Part shown: piece by piece, positions 7,257 through 15,273 of the stretch | Numbering within the stretch: position 1 is the first letter of the stretch | How the letters are laid out: every line of letters begins with the position of its first letter | From: Gammaproteobacteria bacterium | GTDB taxonomy: Bacteria; Pseudomonadota; Gammaproteobacteria; Methylococcales; Methylomonadaceae | Reading direction: 5' to 3' | Length of the DNA stretch: 64,000 nt | Assembly (NCBI GenBank): GCA_018830325.1 | Contig: JAHJSQ010000098.1 | Location: forward strand, 1-64,000 | Position numbers and translations under genes: made by a program | The notes under the pieces: generated by a model | The model's input: only the letters and a program-made list of their open reading frames with translations | Database searches by the model: none | What the model was told of the DNA's origin: nothing

Positions 7257-7435
7257 GACGCACCCCCAACTAAACGCAAATCGACAAAGGCGATAGTGAC
7301 GCCCGGTTCTGGCTTTTGCCGCGATAATTTGCGCTGACAACGCTTGGCGGCCTCAATTGATCTGTGCCGGTGGCCGCACTCGGAATATGTTGTCGTATCG
7401 CCTTGGTGGGCTTTGACTAAAATTTTCCAGAACAT
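7253..7435 (-). CDS. Small hypothetical satellite protein
   Basis: The 60-residue basic protein contains a SECGHRHRSIEAAKRCQRK segment with His and Cys residues that could bind a metal, though no complete zinc-finger spacing is evident. It is sandwiched in the operon by a 4-base overlap with the ardB-like gene and a 2-base gap to the gene upstream. The function is unknown. Confidence 0.65.
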   Translation of the reverse strand: MFWKILVKAHQGDTTTYSECGHRHRSIEAAKRCQRKLSRQKPEPGVTIAFVDLRLVGGAS

Positions 7436-7437
7436 GA

Positions 7438-8565
7438 CTATATCTCCTCGCTGCCGTTGCTTTCGGGAAGCATGAAATCCCGGCGAAAGTCGAACTCGCC
7501 ACGCCGAACGCTAACCCTAGCAACCGTGTACTCTATTTCCGGGTCGTCGTCGCTGGTCGCATTGTTCGAATACAACACCAACTTCAACGGTTCGACCGTT
7601 GCCCCCGGCATCGATGAGGCTACCGCTTTCTTGATCGCCTCCAAGAGCATAAATTGCTCATCGGCTAAAGCAATAACCTCTCGGGTAATCTCCTGGATCG
7701 TGCCGCCGTATTCGCTCAGGTAATCCCTTGCATCGGCATACAGCGCCGCGCGGTCCACGGCTTGGAACTGATCCAATGGCTTAAAAACATGGTCGGTCAT
7801 GTCGAACAGTATTTCCGCCTCAGGAAGCAAATCGGCAACCCATTTCTTTTGGTCTAACTCGCTCATTTGGGTTAGTACGAAATCGGCTAACTGCTCTTTT
7901 CGCGCCTGTGCTGCTCGCTCCTGCTCGAGTTCTGCTTGTGCTTTGCGCTTGGCGGCGATTTGGTCGCGGGTTTCCTTTGCTCGGTCCAGCTGCGCTTGGA
8001 TGTGGTCGGCGACTTGATCCAGGCTTGCAATGCGGTCGGCAACCTCTGGATTCGATAGAACACGGTCACGAATCTCATCGATGCTTTTGTCTTTGCCGAA
8101 ATACAAAGTTCCAGCGCTTTGATAAAAATATCGGCGCATCCATGTTTTATCGGCTTTTTCGGATGTGATTTGAATTAGCGCGTGTTTGTTTGGCTCGATC
8201 TCTAAGCGGCCAGTGCGCGTATCGATGTGATGCGGGTTATATGCGGAGTTTTCGACAATTCGCCGGGTAATGATCTCGACGGCCTCATCGATGCGGGCTT
8301 GCTCTTTGGCTTTATCGGCATCGACCTTATCGGCTACGAGATTAAGCAGCTCTTCAATGCTTTGGGTGCCGTCGATCTTTACGCCGGTGTAGTGTTCGCT
8401 CAGTGTGAATTTGCAATCAACAAGCGTTTGCCGTTGGCGGGGAGTAAGTTCTGAGGGCTTAACAGTGCGCTCGATATCTCCATGTAAATCATAACCGGCC
8501 AAACATGCGGCGGCTTTATCGACGTATATTTTTACGGTGTATTGATTTTCGCTGAATGTGTTCAT
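7438..8565 (-). CDS. Hypothetical protein with coiled coil
   Basis: The 375-residue soluble protein has a strong coiled-coil-like stretch at about residues 175-230 (QAQLDRAKETRDQIAAKRKA onward). No enzyme motif is recognised. GGAG lies 8 bases before the ATG. It is the largest protein of the element's distal operon. Similar long charged proteins occur in P4-like islands, but I cannot assign a role. Confidence 0.7.
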   Translation of the reverse strand: MNTFSENQYTVKIYVDKAAACLAGYDLHGDIERTVKPSELTPRQRQTLVDCKFTLSEHYTGVKIDGTQSIEELLNLVADKVDADKAKEQARIDEAVEIITRRIVENSAYNPHHIDTRTGRLEIEPNKHALIQITSEKADKTWMRRYFYQSAGTLYFGKDKSIDEIRDRVLSNPEVADRIASLDQVADHIQAQLDRAKETRDQIAAKRKAQAELEQERAAQARKEQLADFVLTQMSELDQKKWVADLLPEAEILFDMTDHVFKPLDQFQAVDRAALYADARDYLSEYGGTIQEITREVIALADEQFMLLEAIKKAVASSMPGATVEPLKLVLYSNNATSDDDPEIEYTVARVSVRRGEFDFRRDFMLPESNGSEEI

Positions 8566-8622
8566 GGTTAAAGCTCCGAGTTTGATAAACCCGGCCCAGA
8601 ATCTGAACCGGGTTGAATTGGT

Positions 8623-8904
8623 TTAGATTCTGTATGCTCTTTTGTTACTTCCCAACCGCTCCATCATGCGGTCGTAACAATCGGCAATGATGCTCAGTTC
8701 GGCAGCGTCTTTTTTTGCGCTGTAGCGTATATTCCCGGTCTGCGAACAGTTCAGCGTGGGTCTGTAAGAATAGCGTGAAGACTTGGCAAGGTCCACCATT
8801 CCTGTGAATCCGGTGTGGTCTCTGATTAGCCGATTGAGTTCGGCAAGTGGGTTTTTTGGGAATTCGGGTGCGCTGATTCGCGCGGGTGTGTATTGAGTAG
8901 TCAT
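8623..8904 (-). CDS. Hypothetical satellite protein
   Basis: The 93-residue protein has GGAG 8 bases before the ATG. There is no signal peptide or membrane segment. Tyr and Ser/Thr are frequent and the C-terminus is basic (GSNKRAYRI). Upstream of it lies the 600-bp palindrome-bearing gap, so it is probably the first gene of the distal transcript. Confidence 0.6.
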   Translation of the reverse strand: MTTQYTPARISAPEFPKNPLAELNRLIRDHTGFTGMVDLAKSSRYSYRPTLNCSQTGNIRYSAKKDAAELSIIADCYDRMMERLGSNKRAYRI

Positions 8905-9191
8905 GGTTGACGCTCCAGGTTTTAGTAGATAAACCCGGCAACCATGATGCTAGCATGGGAGCCGGACTGAGTGGGTAGCATACCGGATACCTGGAACCGG
9001 CCCACCTTTCGGCGGCCCAACTCAGCCCGACATAAACATCGAATCTGAGATTATGCGCGTAAAAAAACCGCATTGGTAGCGGCTTTGCGCCAGGTAATTC
9101 CGGGATGCTAGCCCGTGTCGATTTGTATCGACGGTTCTAAGCATAGTCCCGAACCCGTAACACGTCAAGCCGTCACTAGTAATTTTTTACT

Positions 9192-9283
9192 ACCCCCCCC
9201 CTCGCGCGCGGTGCCTATGTTTTGCCGGGTCCGACGAATTCGTCGGACCCGGCACCCCCCCCCATCGCGCGCGCGGCGTCTAG
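9192..9283. repeat. Perfect 32-bp palindrome between C-tract repeats
   Basis: The inverted repeat at 9223-9254 is perfect and loop-free, with left half TGCCGGGTCCGACGAA and an EcoRI-like centre. On each side lies a run of nine C followed by CGCGCGCG and G-TGCC/GCGTC, so the flanks (9192-9216 and 9255-9283) are imperfect direct repeats. It sits in the ~600-bp gene-free gap 8905-9512. It could be an operator, an origin or a packaging site. The remainder of the gap shows no convincing gene. Confidence 0.6.
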
Positions 9284-9512
9284 GTCAATTTCTTATTTCA
9301 TCGCAAATGGAACCACCCCCAACAAAAAATGATTGTAAACAATAAAGCAACAATCGATTCTCTAGCATGATTCCGTGCCAACTTGCCGAAAGCCACGAAT
9401 AACAAGGGTTACAAGACGGCATGGTTAATGCAATAGGTGTTATTTCGTTTAGTGAAACAATCACCGCCATTTTTTCTTTTTGCGTCGATTAAACCGGGAC
9501 GGCTTAACCCCG

Positions 9513-9767
9513 TCAGGGCTGCGCTCCTTTCGCGCAAATGCGCCTAATCTGTCGTACTGATAAATCATATTTTCTTGATAACTGCACATAAGTCATTCCG
9601 GCTCGATGGCTCTCCAGAATCTTATCGTCACGCCGATATCTAAGCTTGTTCGGCAAATATAGCGTTTGGCCGCCGAATCGCGCCAACCAACGATTTATTG
9701 CTTGCTCGATGCTTGGCCCGGCCTCAAGTTCACGAATGAGTTCTTTTAGAATTTCAATGGTTCCCAT
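9513..9767 (-). CDS. Mor-family-like transcription activator
   Basis: The 84-residue protein ends with a helix-turn-helix (RRDDKILESHRAGMTYVQLS, then RKYDLSVRQIRRI) of the type found in Mor, the middle-gene activator of phage Mu, after a short helical N-terminus and a QTLYLPN strand. Mor proteins activate middle or late phage promoters as dimers. Here it follows the decoration-protein gene and precedes the gap that contains the large palindrome, which is a plausible target. Confidence 0.75.
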   Translation of the reverse strand: MGTIEILKELIRELEAGPSIEQAINRWLARFGGQTLYLPNKLRYRRDDKILESHRAGMTYVQLSRKYDLSVRQIRRICAKGAQP

Positions 9768-9842
9768 TCGCCAATTTTAATAGGGTGAGCCTTTTAAAGC
9801 CATGCTCAGGGCGCCCTGCATCAACGTGGAGCGTTGAAAAAC

Positions 9843-10202
9843 CTATTTAACGATCAAAAACTTTGTTTCGAGTGCGGCGATTGCGTCGGCCTTGTCGTCT
9901 TCGATGATCCCATCCGGCCAGGTCAACAAATCGCCGTTGACGACCGCTAAGCGCGAAATTACCAAGCCTTCCTGGTCCGCATCGGTCGCATTGACATCAT
10001 CGTACAGAATCGCCGCCGCCGTCTCGCTGCCGTCGCTGGCTGCCGGTGCCAGTGCCGTATATTTGCCGCCGACATCGATCTTGCCAAGTACGGTGCCGGC
10101 TGTCAGGTTTTGACCTTCGGCAATAACGCCTTGCTGCCGGTATTCAGGGGACAGGACTTCGGCAACAATAAATTGTCCTGGACGTGCATTTTCTGTAATC
10201 AT
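9843..10202 (-). CDS. Head decoration protein, lambda gpD family
   Basis: The 119-residue protein matches the gpD/HDPD pattern: N-terminal VAEVLSPEYRQQGVIAEGQ, LTAGTVLGKI, AILYDDVNAT and LVISRLAVVNGDL. Such proteins sit at threefold positions and stabilise expanded capsids. It is preceded by the protease/scaffold gene and a 199-residue unknown, but is not followed by a major capsid gene as in lambdoid phages. A satellite could use it to decorate helper-derived shells. Confidence 0.85.
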   Translation of the reverse strand: MITENARPGQFIVAEVLSPEYRQQGVIAEGQNLTAGTVLGKIDVGGKYTALAPAASDGSETAAAILYDDVNATDADQEGLVISRLAVVNGDLLTWPDGIIEDDKADAIAALETKFLIVK

Positions 10203-10207
10203 TTCTT

Positions 10208-10807
10208 TTAAACCTCGTTTTCGATTTCAAGTACGATCGCCGGGTTAATATTTGCCCTGCGGTAAAATCCATCGAGGCCGGCATCCTCAGCCGACGCAAT
10301 AACGCTTTCTTCCTCAGCTTCTAACTGGTAAAGCTTTTTCTCAAGGTCGGCTATCATTTTTGGGCGTTCGCTCAATGGCGGCCCGGGCTCGATGCTTTCA
10401 TAGGCTGCATCAAGCAATCTGTGCAAAGTCTGCCGAACGATATCCGGAAATAGTGCAAGCATTAAGCCGGTGGCATCCACTCGAAGCGGTGGCAATGTAC
10501 CGTAGCCGTTGTGGACCGTTACGAGTTGTAGGTCGTGCAAGTGTGGCGCCGCTTTCAGGTCGAATAGCTTTTCCCCTGACAAACCGTTCCGGAAAAAAAA
10601 CGTTCTCACCCGCTCAACCGGATCGAATCGATTAACTTGCTCGTCAATCCATTGGTCGGCATTCGCTTTAGCGTCCTCGATTGTCATCGGCGATCGCTCA
10701 ACCCAATCGAGTTCATCTTTTACCGTTCCAATTTTGGCCCGGATGCTTTCCAGCTTTTGACGTTGGGCTTTAAATAATTTGTCGATTTCATTTTTGATTG
10801 TCGCCAT
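10208..10807 (-). CDS. Hypothetical head-module protein
   Basis: The 199-residue protein has heptad-like helices at both ends (residues ~1-35 and ~150-175) and a globular centre. It is translationally coupled to the protease gene (TAATG overlap) and ends 5 bases before the decoration protein. The position between protease/scaffold and gpD suggests a capsid-assembly or size-control role, but no homology is recognised. Confidence 0.65.
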   Translation of the reverse strand: MATIKNEIDKLFKAQRQKLESIRAKIGTVKDELDWVERSPMTIEDAKANADQWIDEQVNRFDPVERVRTFFFRNGLSGEKLFDLKAAPHLHDLQLVTVHNGYGTLPPLRVDATGLMLALFPDIVRQTLHRLLDAAYESIEPGPPLSERPKMIADLEKKLYQLEAEEESVIASAEDAGLDGFYRRANINPAIVLEIENEV

Positions 10808-11133
10808 TATTGCCCCCGGCCAATAACTTTATCCCAAAGCGCCTGTGAATCCTGATCATGATCCGGTTTTGGGTCGTTTTTCTTGTTTACAGTCGATTTT
10901 TTGAACGTCGCCATTGCTGTAGCTTGTGCATCCGCCGTGCTTTTTAGCTGGTTTGATGTTGGACTTGATGAAATCACCTTATCCCACAAATCTTGTGATT
11001 GGGGGTCTATGGATAGCTCCGGCACCGACTCGTTGTTAAGCTCTCGTGTGCTAATAATTTTATCCCATAAACTTTGTACAGCGGCACTGTCGCGGTCGTT
11101 TTCAAAGTGTTTCTGTGCTGTTTCTGTGGTCAT
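10807..11133 (-). CDS. Putative nested scaffold protein (Nu3-like)
   Basis: An in-frame ATG (codon 282 of the protease gene) has GGAG 8 bases upstream and would give a 108-residue protein identical to the protease tail. It contains all three LWDK(V/I)I repeats and is otherwise disordered-looking and charged. This mirrors lambda, where the scaffold Nu3 starts inside gene C. The internal start is inferred from the ribosome-binding site and the analogy. Confidence 0.6.
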   Translation of the reverse strand: MTTETAQKHFENDRDSAAVQSLWDKIISTRELNNESVPELSIDPQSQDLWDKVISSSPTSNQLKSTADAQATAMATFKKSTVNKKNDPKPDHDQDSQALWDKVIGRGQ

Positions 11134-11976
11134 TGGTAAAACTCCGGTTTTTAGGTATGCCGCAAGCGCCGCTTGCGCCTCGTTGGGTGTTCCGGTGTGA
11201 TCGGCTAGGCCGCGGGTAATGGCTTCGGCGCCCATGTAAATTTGCGCTTCTGTCGATCGGACTGAGGCCGGATCGATTCCTCGATATTCTGCAACCGCAC
11301 CGACAAACATGCTGTAAATGCGATCGATAACGGCCTGCATATCAGCCTTTACGCCGTCCGGCAATGGCGCGTAGCTATGCCCGTCAACTTTATGCTTGCC
11401 TGCGTGGACGAACGTTACACCAAGCCCGGCCTTATCGAGCGCGCGACTCATGTCAATGTGCCGCATGACTACGCCGATGCTGCCGACCATTGCCGTTTGT
11501 GTCGCATAAATGCGGTCGCATGCCGAAGCAAGCCAATAGGCCGCCGATGCTGCCAGGTCCGACACCGAAGCCCAGACCGGTTTAATGGCCGATGCTTTGC
11601 GAATGTCAGACGCAAGGTCAAGGCATCCGGCCACTTGTCCGCCCGGTGAGTCAAAAATAATAAGTATGCCTTTAACAGTGCTGTCGTTAATGGCGGCTGT
11701 TAATTGCCTTGAAATGGTTTGATAGCCTAGAACGTATGAGCTGTCGGCCTGAACGCCGCCGTGGTGGGCAAGAATTCCGCGGATTTCGATCGTAGCAATG
11801 CCGCCGTTGACAAAATAACCGGGCTTTTCGTAGCTGCCGGGATTGGTTAAATATGCGCCGGTGTCCGATTTATTGCCGGTTATCAGGCGTTCACCCAAAC
11901 CGGCGACAATCGCATCGAGCTTGGCGGATTGAACAAGTAAAGGCGTGTTGAATACGTGATGCGCTAATGGTGTCAT
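10807..11976 (-). CDS. S49 capsid protease (lambda gpC-like) with scaffold tail
   Basis: The 389-residue protein has an SppA/S49 protease domain at about residues 50-270: IEIRGILAHHGG, FDSPGGQVAGCLDLA, then SDLAASAAYWLASACDRI with the candidate Ser nucleophile, and MVGSIGVVMRH. The last ~108 residues are hydrophilic and contain three LWDK(V/I)I motifs (about residues 303, 330 and 380). In lambda, gpC and the scaffold Nu3 share one frame. The same arrangement is visible here (see the nested start at 11133). It overlaps the upstream gene by 4 bases. Confidence 0.85.
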   Translation of the reverse strand: MTPLAHHVFNTPLLVQSAKLDAIVAGLGERLITGNKSDTGAYLTNPGSYEKPGYFVNGGIATIEIRGILAHHGGVQADSSYVLGYQTISRQLTAAINDSTVKGILIIFDSPGGQVAGCLDLASDIRKASAIKPVWASVSDLAASAAYWLASACDRIYATQTAMVGSIGVVMRHIDMSRALDKAGLGVTFVHAGKHKVDGHSYAPLPDGVKADMQAVIDRIYSMFVGAVAEYRGIDPASVRSTEAQIYMGAEAITRGLADHTGTPNEAQAALAAYLKTGVLPMTTETAQKHFENDRDSAAVQSLWDKIISTRELNNESVPELSIDPQSQDLWDKVISSSPTSNQLKSTADAQATAMATFKKSTVNKKNDPKPDHDQDSQALWDKVIGRGQ

Positions 11977-12404
11977 GCTGCCGCCCTGTGTTTTTTAACA
12001 AACTCTGTCAATGTTTCGAGGCAGGCCCCTTTCTGGCCGGCGATTTCATTCGCGGCTTGGTGCTGCTCAGCCAGTTTGATTATTTCAAGCGATTGCTTCT
12101 CGAAGTCAATAATCCATTTTTTTACGTGCCGATGCGGTTCGCTCCGGAAGCCGTATTTCTCGAAGGTGAAATTATTTTGGATCTGTTCAATGTAGTCTGT
12201 TTGTTGCTCAGCCGTGCGCCGCTGGCCTGCGCTGATCGCGCTGTAAATTTCCTGGCCCTCTGGCAATTGGGTGAACTGCCGACCCATTTCGGCTTGCCAT
12301 TGGCCGCGATATGACGACCATTGCTCATGCAACCGACTAGCCGCCGCGCGGGCAGTTTCCGTAGCGTTTTTGATGCGCTCGTATTTTTTGATATTGATTT
12401 CCAT
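11973..12404 (-). CDS. Hypothetical satellite protein
   Basis: The 143-residue helical protein is rich in Gln, Glu and Arg. It is coupled to the capsid-protease gene by a 4-base overlap. No family is recognised. Its place just before the protease is where a portal or head-completion gene would sit in a phage, but at this size it is neither. Confidence 0.6.
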   Translation of the reverse strand: MEINIKKYERIKNATETARAAASRLHEQWSSYRGQWQAEMGRQFTQLPEGQEIYSAISAGQRRTAEQQTDYIEQIQNNFTFEKYGFRSEPHRHVKKWIIDFEKQSLEIIKLAEQHQAANEIAGQKGACLETLTEFVKKHRAAA

Positions 12405-12474
12405 TGCTTAACCTATTTTTTGTTGGTGCCGATTATCGCGGCCAGGCTTAAAAAAAAATAGGTCATGCGCTTTG

Positions 12475-12831
12475 TTAATTTGTCCCTTCTACGATGCGGT
12501 GCAATTGCTTGATGCTCGACGGCAGTCGGGTTCCCAATTGATCTATTTGCTTTAACAACCGTCCGGCCTGATCGGCGCCAAACTCGCCAGATATTATGCG
12601 GCCGGACAGTTCGGTCAACTTCGAGTATTTGCGTCCGGGTAATGCGTCGAATGCTTGCTTTAACAAATCGTTCCGGCGAACTAGGGCATCTTGATATGAA
12701 AGCGACCGCTTGCCTGTGTGAGCTTGCGACAGGTCGAAGGCGACTAGGACCGATTGCCCGATGTCGTCCGGTAGGGGCTTCTTCAGTTCGATGCAATTTT
12801 TAAGAATGTGGCGTTGTGATGATGTAAGCAT
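12475..12831 (-). CDS. Hypothetical satellite protein
   Basis: The 118-residue helical protein contains the stretch SLSYQDALVRRNDLLKQAFD. No motif is recognised. A shorter frame in another phase (12413-12796) overlaps it; this one is preferred for its start at the edge of an AT-rich leader. A ~110-bp AT-rich gap upstream (12832-12942) could hold a promoter. Confidence 0.55.
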   Translation of the reverse strand: MLTSSQRHILKNCIELKKPLPDDIGQSVLVAFDLSQAHTGKRSLSYQDALVRRNDLLKQAFDALPGRKYSKLTELSGRIISGEFGADQAGRLLKQIDQLGTRLPSSIKQLHRIVEGTN

Positions 12832-12942
12832 TGTTTACTATAAATAAATAATAACCCTGAAATAACAGTCATTGTTAACCGAATCGAACCCCCTTAGATT
12901 GGCTCAGTAATTAGTTAGAATCCGAGCGAATTTATACCCGTA

Positions 12943-13278
12943 CTAATTCGCCTTAGGAAGGACCCGTAAGTCATTGTTTAGCATTCGGCTTTCAATAAAT
13001 CTTTGAATGAATCTTGATAATGACTCATAAGGACCTTCAAGGCTCGGTTCAAAAACCTTGCTACCGACAACAATGATATGCCGGTAGTAACCAATCGGGG
13101 CATAGACTTGTAGTCTTGGCGGGCAGTCCTCGAAGGCGATAATTGCCGAACTCGGTTTGCCGCGATAATCAGAAGCAATCGTTATATTCAATCCAGCTTT
13201 GCACTCATCAACGCCCGGCCTCAACTGAATGCCGGACAACCGAATAAGCTCCTGGATGTATTCTTCGTTAGTCATCAT
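12943..13278 (-). CDS. Hypothetical satellite protein
   Basis: The 111-residue protein alternates strands and helices (SSAIIAFEDCPPRLQVYAP, GYYRHIIVVG). It overlaps the upstream gene by 11 bases. It is one of three small consecutive genes (13851 to 12943) that are probably expressed early from the iteron-like region at ~14 kb. The function is unknown. Confidence 0.6.
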   Translation of the reverse strand: MMTNEEYIQELIRLSGIQLRPGVDECKAGLNITIASDYRGKPSSAIIAFEDCPPRLQVYAPIGYYRHIIVVGSKVFEPSLEGPYESLSRFIQRFIESRMLNNDLRVLPKAN

Positions 13279-13573
13279 CGATCTTGTTCAAAGCAGTCTG
13301 GAAGTATTCGGTCATAGACTCGAGACCGACGCCGCAATGATCCTTATCAGACCATTGATCGGTGGATCGATCATAAAAAACCGTCCCATCATCCCCGTGC
13401 TTCCAGCCTGATATGATTGGCCGCATTCTTAAAACCCCATCATCGATAGTAAACGCATAAGCTATGATCGGATTCATTATTACCCGTTCGACTACTGCTT
13501 TATCGCTCGAGTAGACGGGACTGCATAAGTACAGATTGCTATTGTTGTTTTGAATTATTTCTTTTTTCATCAT
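13268..13573 (-). CDS. Hypothetical satellite protein
   Basis: The 101-residue protein has several aromatic and acidic residues (GDDGTVFYDRSTDQW) and no membrane segment. It overlaps the gene upstream by 4 bases. No family is recognised. Confidence 0.6.
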   Translation of the reverse strand: MMKKEIIQNNNSNLYLCSPVYSSDKAVVERVIMNPIIAYAFTIDDGVLRMRPIISGWKHGDDGTVFYDRSTDQWSDKDHCGVGLESMTEYFQTALNKIDDD

Positions 13574-13851
13574 CGTGTTTTTTGTTGAGGCAACCGCTCA
13601 AGCTTTGGCTTGTCTCCTGTTTTTAGCCAGTTATTAAACGCCCTGTCGGAAAACTGAACCAGCACATTCGGAAAAAACAAACTATTCGGTATTTGAAACT
13701 TCTGGTCTACCTCAATGAGAAACCAAGCGCCGTTCGGATATTCGCTCTTGTTTTTTTTGAGTATCGACTTTGCCTCATCAGTTGAGCAGCTGTATGTGCC
13801 ATTCATCAACCCAGTACGGGATTCTTTCAGGATGTAGTATTTTTTATTCAT
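13570..13851 (-). CDS. Hypothetical satellite protein
   Basis: The 93-residue basic protein begins MNKKYYILKESRTGLMNGTY. It is the first gene downstream of the iteron-like array and probably the first of the small early operon. The function is unknown. Confidence 0.6.
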   Translation of the reverse strand: MNKKYYILKESRTGLMNGTYSCSTDEAKSILKKNKSEYPNGAWFLIEVDQKFQIPNSLFFPNVLVQFSDRAFNNWLKTGDKPKLERLPQQKTR

Positions 13852-13964
13852 TAGCTTTTTCTAATGTTGGTGGTCACTTTTCACAAAATTTGCGCGCGCG
13901 GCAATATCAATAACTTACGGGTCTATTTTTTCAATTAAAAACGGGTACGGTGGCTTAGTAGTAG

Positions 13965-14114
13965 GTGTATATCTCTCAGCGATAAATCCACGTTCTGTAA
14001 GTCATTGATTTTTTCATTTTGTTTATCTCTGAGAGATACACAAACCATTTTTTAATAAATTTGTTTATCTCTGAGAGATACACAAACGCCATTTGTTTAT
14101 CTCTGAGAGATACC
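13965..14114. repeat. Iteron-like operator array
   Basis: Three copies of GTTTATCTCTGAGAGATA(CACAAAC) start at 14021, 14063 and 14095, and a diverged inverted copy lies at 13965-13987. Each core is itself an inverted repeat (TATCTCT/AGAGATA). The spacings of 42 and 32 bp are close to 4 and 3 helical turns, so the sites face the same side. They lie between the winged-helix genes and the small early operon. The array could be a replication origin with iterons or a set of operators for one of the adjacent DNA-binding proteins. Confidence 0.75.
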
Positions 14115-14131
14115 GTTAACTTTTTAAAACT

Positions 14132-14509
14132 CTAGGTTGAGTGGCTTTTTTCCCAATCGTGGGTCGGCTTCTGACCTTGAAATGGCATCCAAGTTAAGCG
14201 CCACTCCCTGGCCTTGCTGCCCGTCCTGGTATTAAATCGGGACTCTGAATGTAGTTTTATAAATCCGGCTTCTTGTAATTCGTTAAACAGCTTTCCGGCT
14301 TTATTTGGCATACAACCTAATTTATCAGCCGCCTCTCTAACCCCGAATGCCACCGGCTTATCATTTCGCCAGTGCTCTTGAAGCAGGAGCATCAAATACC
14401 TGGCTTGTATCGATAACTTTGTATATTCATTGCTATTAAACATATGCCGTGACGTTGAAATAACGCCGCCTCGATCATCAAAGGGGAGTCTTTTCTTGCC
14501 TCTAGACAT
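14132..14509 (-). CDS. Winged-helix DNA-binding protein (paralogue 1)
   Basis: The 125-residue protein contains LSIQARYLMLLLQEHW, FGVREAADKLGCMPNKAGKL and FNELQEAGFIKLHSESR, a MarR/replication-initiator-type winged helix. The tail KAREWRLTW matches PREWRLKS in the next gene, so the two are tandem paralogues that overlap by 8 bases. The adjacent array at 14.0 kb is a likely binding target. It may be a repressor or a replication initiator. Confidence 0.7.
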   Translation of the reverse strand: MSRGKKRLPFDDRGGVISTSRHMFNSNEYTKLSIQARYLMLLLQEHWRNDKPVAFGVREAADKLGCMPNKAGKLFNELQEAGFIKLHSESRFNTRTGSKAREWRLTWMPFQGQKPTHDWEKSHST

Positions 14510-14783
14510 GAACCGATTTTAAGCGCCATTCACGAGGACGACTTCCCATTCTTCCTGATCTTGAGGCGCACTCAATAAAACCCGATTTCACGAGATCTTT
14601 AAAAGCTTTTGCTGCCGTGTTTTTGTTACATGGAACGCTTACAGCTGCTTCTCTTACGCCGCAAAAAACGCGATTATCTTCTATTGCTTCTGAGGCTAGA
14701 TACACATATAAAATTTTTGCGCGCAAAGACAGCTTATCGCTATAGATAATATTCAGCGGAATCTTTATAAATTCGCTATCCAT
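14502..14783 (-). CDS. Winged-helix DNA-binding protein (paralogue 2)
   Basis: The 93-residue protein starts at the ATG of a TAATG overlap with the AlpA-like gene; a longer in-frame start at 14834 would intrude into that gene. LSLRAKILYVYLASEA, FCGVREAAVSVPCNKNTAAK and DLVKSGFIECASRSGR form the same winged helix as in the neighbouring gene, and the shared PREWRL ending supports duplication. It is either a regulator or an initiator subunit. Confidence 0.65.
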   Translation of the reverse strand: MDSEFIKIPLNIIYSDKLSLRAKILYVYLASEAIEDNRVFCGVREAAVSVPCNKNTAAKAFKDLVKSGFIECASRSGRMGSRPREWRLKSVHV

Positions 14784-15013
14784 TACGCCGGCCTCTCGAT
14801 CATTTCTCGGATGTCTTCGACTCGCCATAAACACGTTCGATTAATCTTAACCGGCTTGGGTGCCTTGCCTTGTTTGACCCAGGTGTGCCAAGTGCCACGC
14901 GAAACTGGAATAATGGGAGGGATACCGGCTTTTTTGCTGCCGATGATTTGGTATAGCCGTATGTACCCCGATTCGGGGAGGCTTGAGGGGTTTTGTTGAA
15001 CTTCTTTGGTCAT
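14783..15013 (-). CDS. AlpA-like excisionase/regulator
   Basis: The 76-residue protein has the AlpA/MerR-type winged-helix pattern: IRLYQIIGSKKAGIPPIIPV, SRGTWHTWVKQGKAPKPVKI, then LWRVEDIREMIE. In P4-type elements AlpA-like proteins control integrase expression and excision. It is the first gene after the integrase, read in the same direction, and probably opens the early operon. The 15014-15271 gap upstream contains a GTTTTGTT/AACAAAAC palindrome (about 15090-15107) that could be its operator. Confidence 0.75.
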   Translation of the reverse strand: MTKEVQQNPSSLPESGYIRLYQIIGSKKAGIPPIIPVSRGTWHTWVKQGKAPKPVKINRTCLWRVEDIREMIERPA

Positions 15014-15249
15014 TTTATAGCCTTGTTTGTTTAAAACTTACGAGGCTATACATTATTAACACAAAACCAAAAAAGTAAAGTAAGTTATTGTTTTGTTTAA
15101 CAAAACTTATGATTAGTGCTTACGGAACAGGTAAAACTCTAAGAATTTAAAGTGCTTTTTTACATAGCGTTATATCGTAATTCTATAAATCATATTAACA
15201 AGTAAAAACGATGAACCGGCTTAACCCTTCCGCAAAGCTTGCCGGCGGC

Positions 15250-15273
15250 AAATCCCGCGCATGCGCGGGATTT
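15250..15273. terminator. Palindrome at the integrase stop codon
   Basis: AAATCCCGCGCATGCGCGGG-ATTT is a perfect 24-bp palindrome overlapping the last bases of the integrase gene. It probably terminates or insulates the integrase transcript from the early operon downstream. Confidence 0.55.

Noticed and set aside
8645-9073. A 142-codon reading frame on the minus strand
   Set aside because: It overlaps the better supported 8623-8904 gene in another phase, and its composition (Arg/His/Cys-rich) is typical of a shadow frame.
12413-12796. A 127-codon reading frame on the minus strand
   Set aside because: It overlaps the 12475-12831 gene; Arg/His-rich composition and no ribosome-binding site favour the other frame.
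14021-14114. CRISPR-like spaced repeats
   Set aside because: Only three close copies with 42- and 32-bp periods and no unique spacers of constant length; each repeat is a palindrome suited to protein binding, and no cas gene is present.
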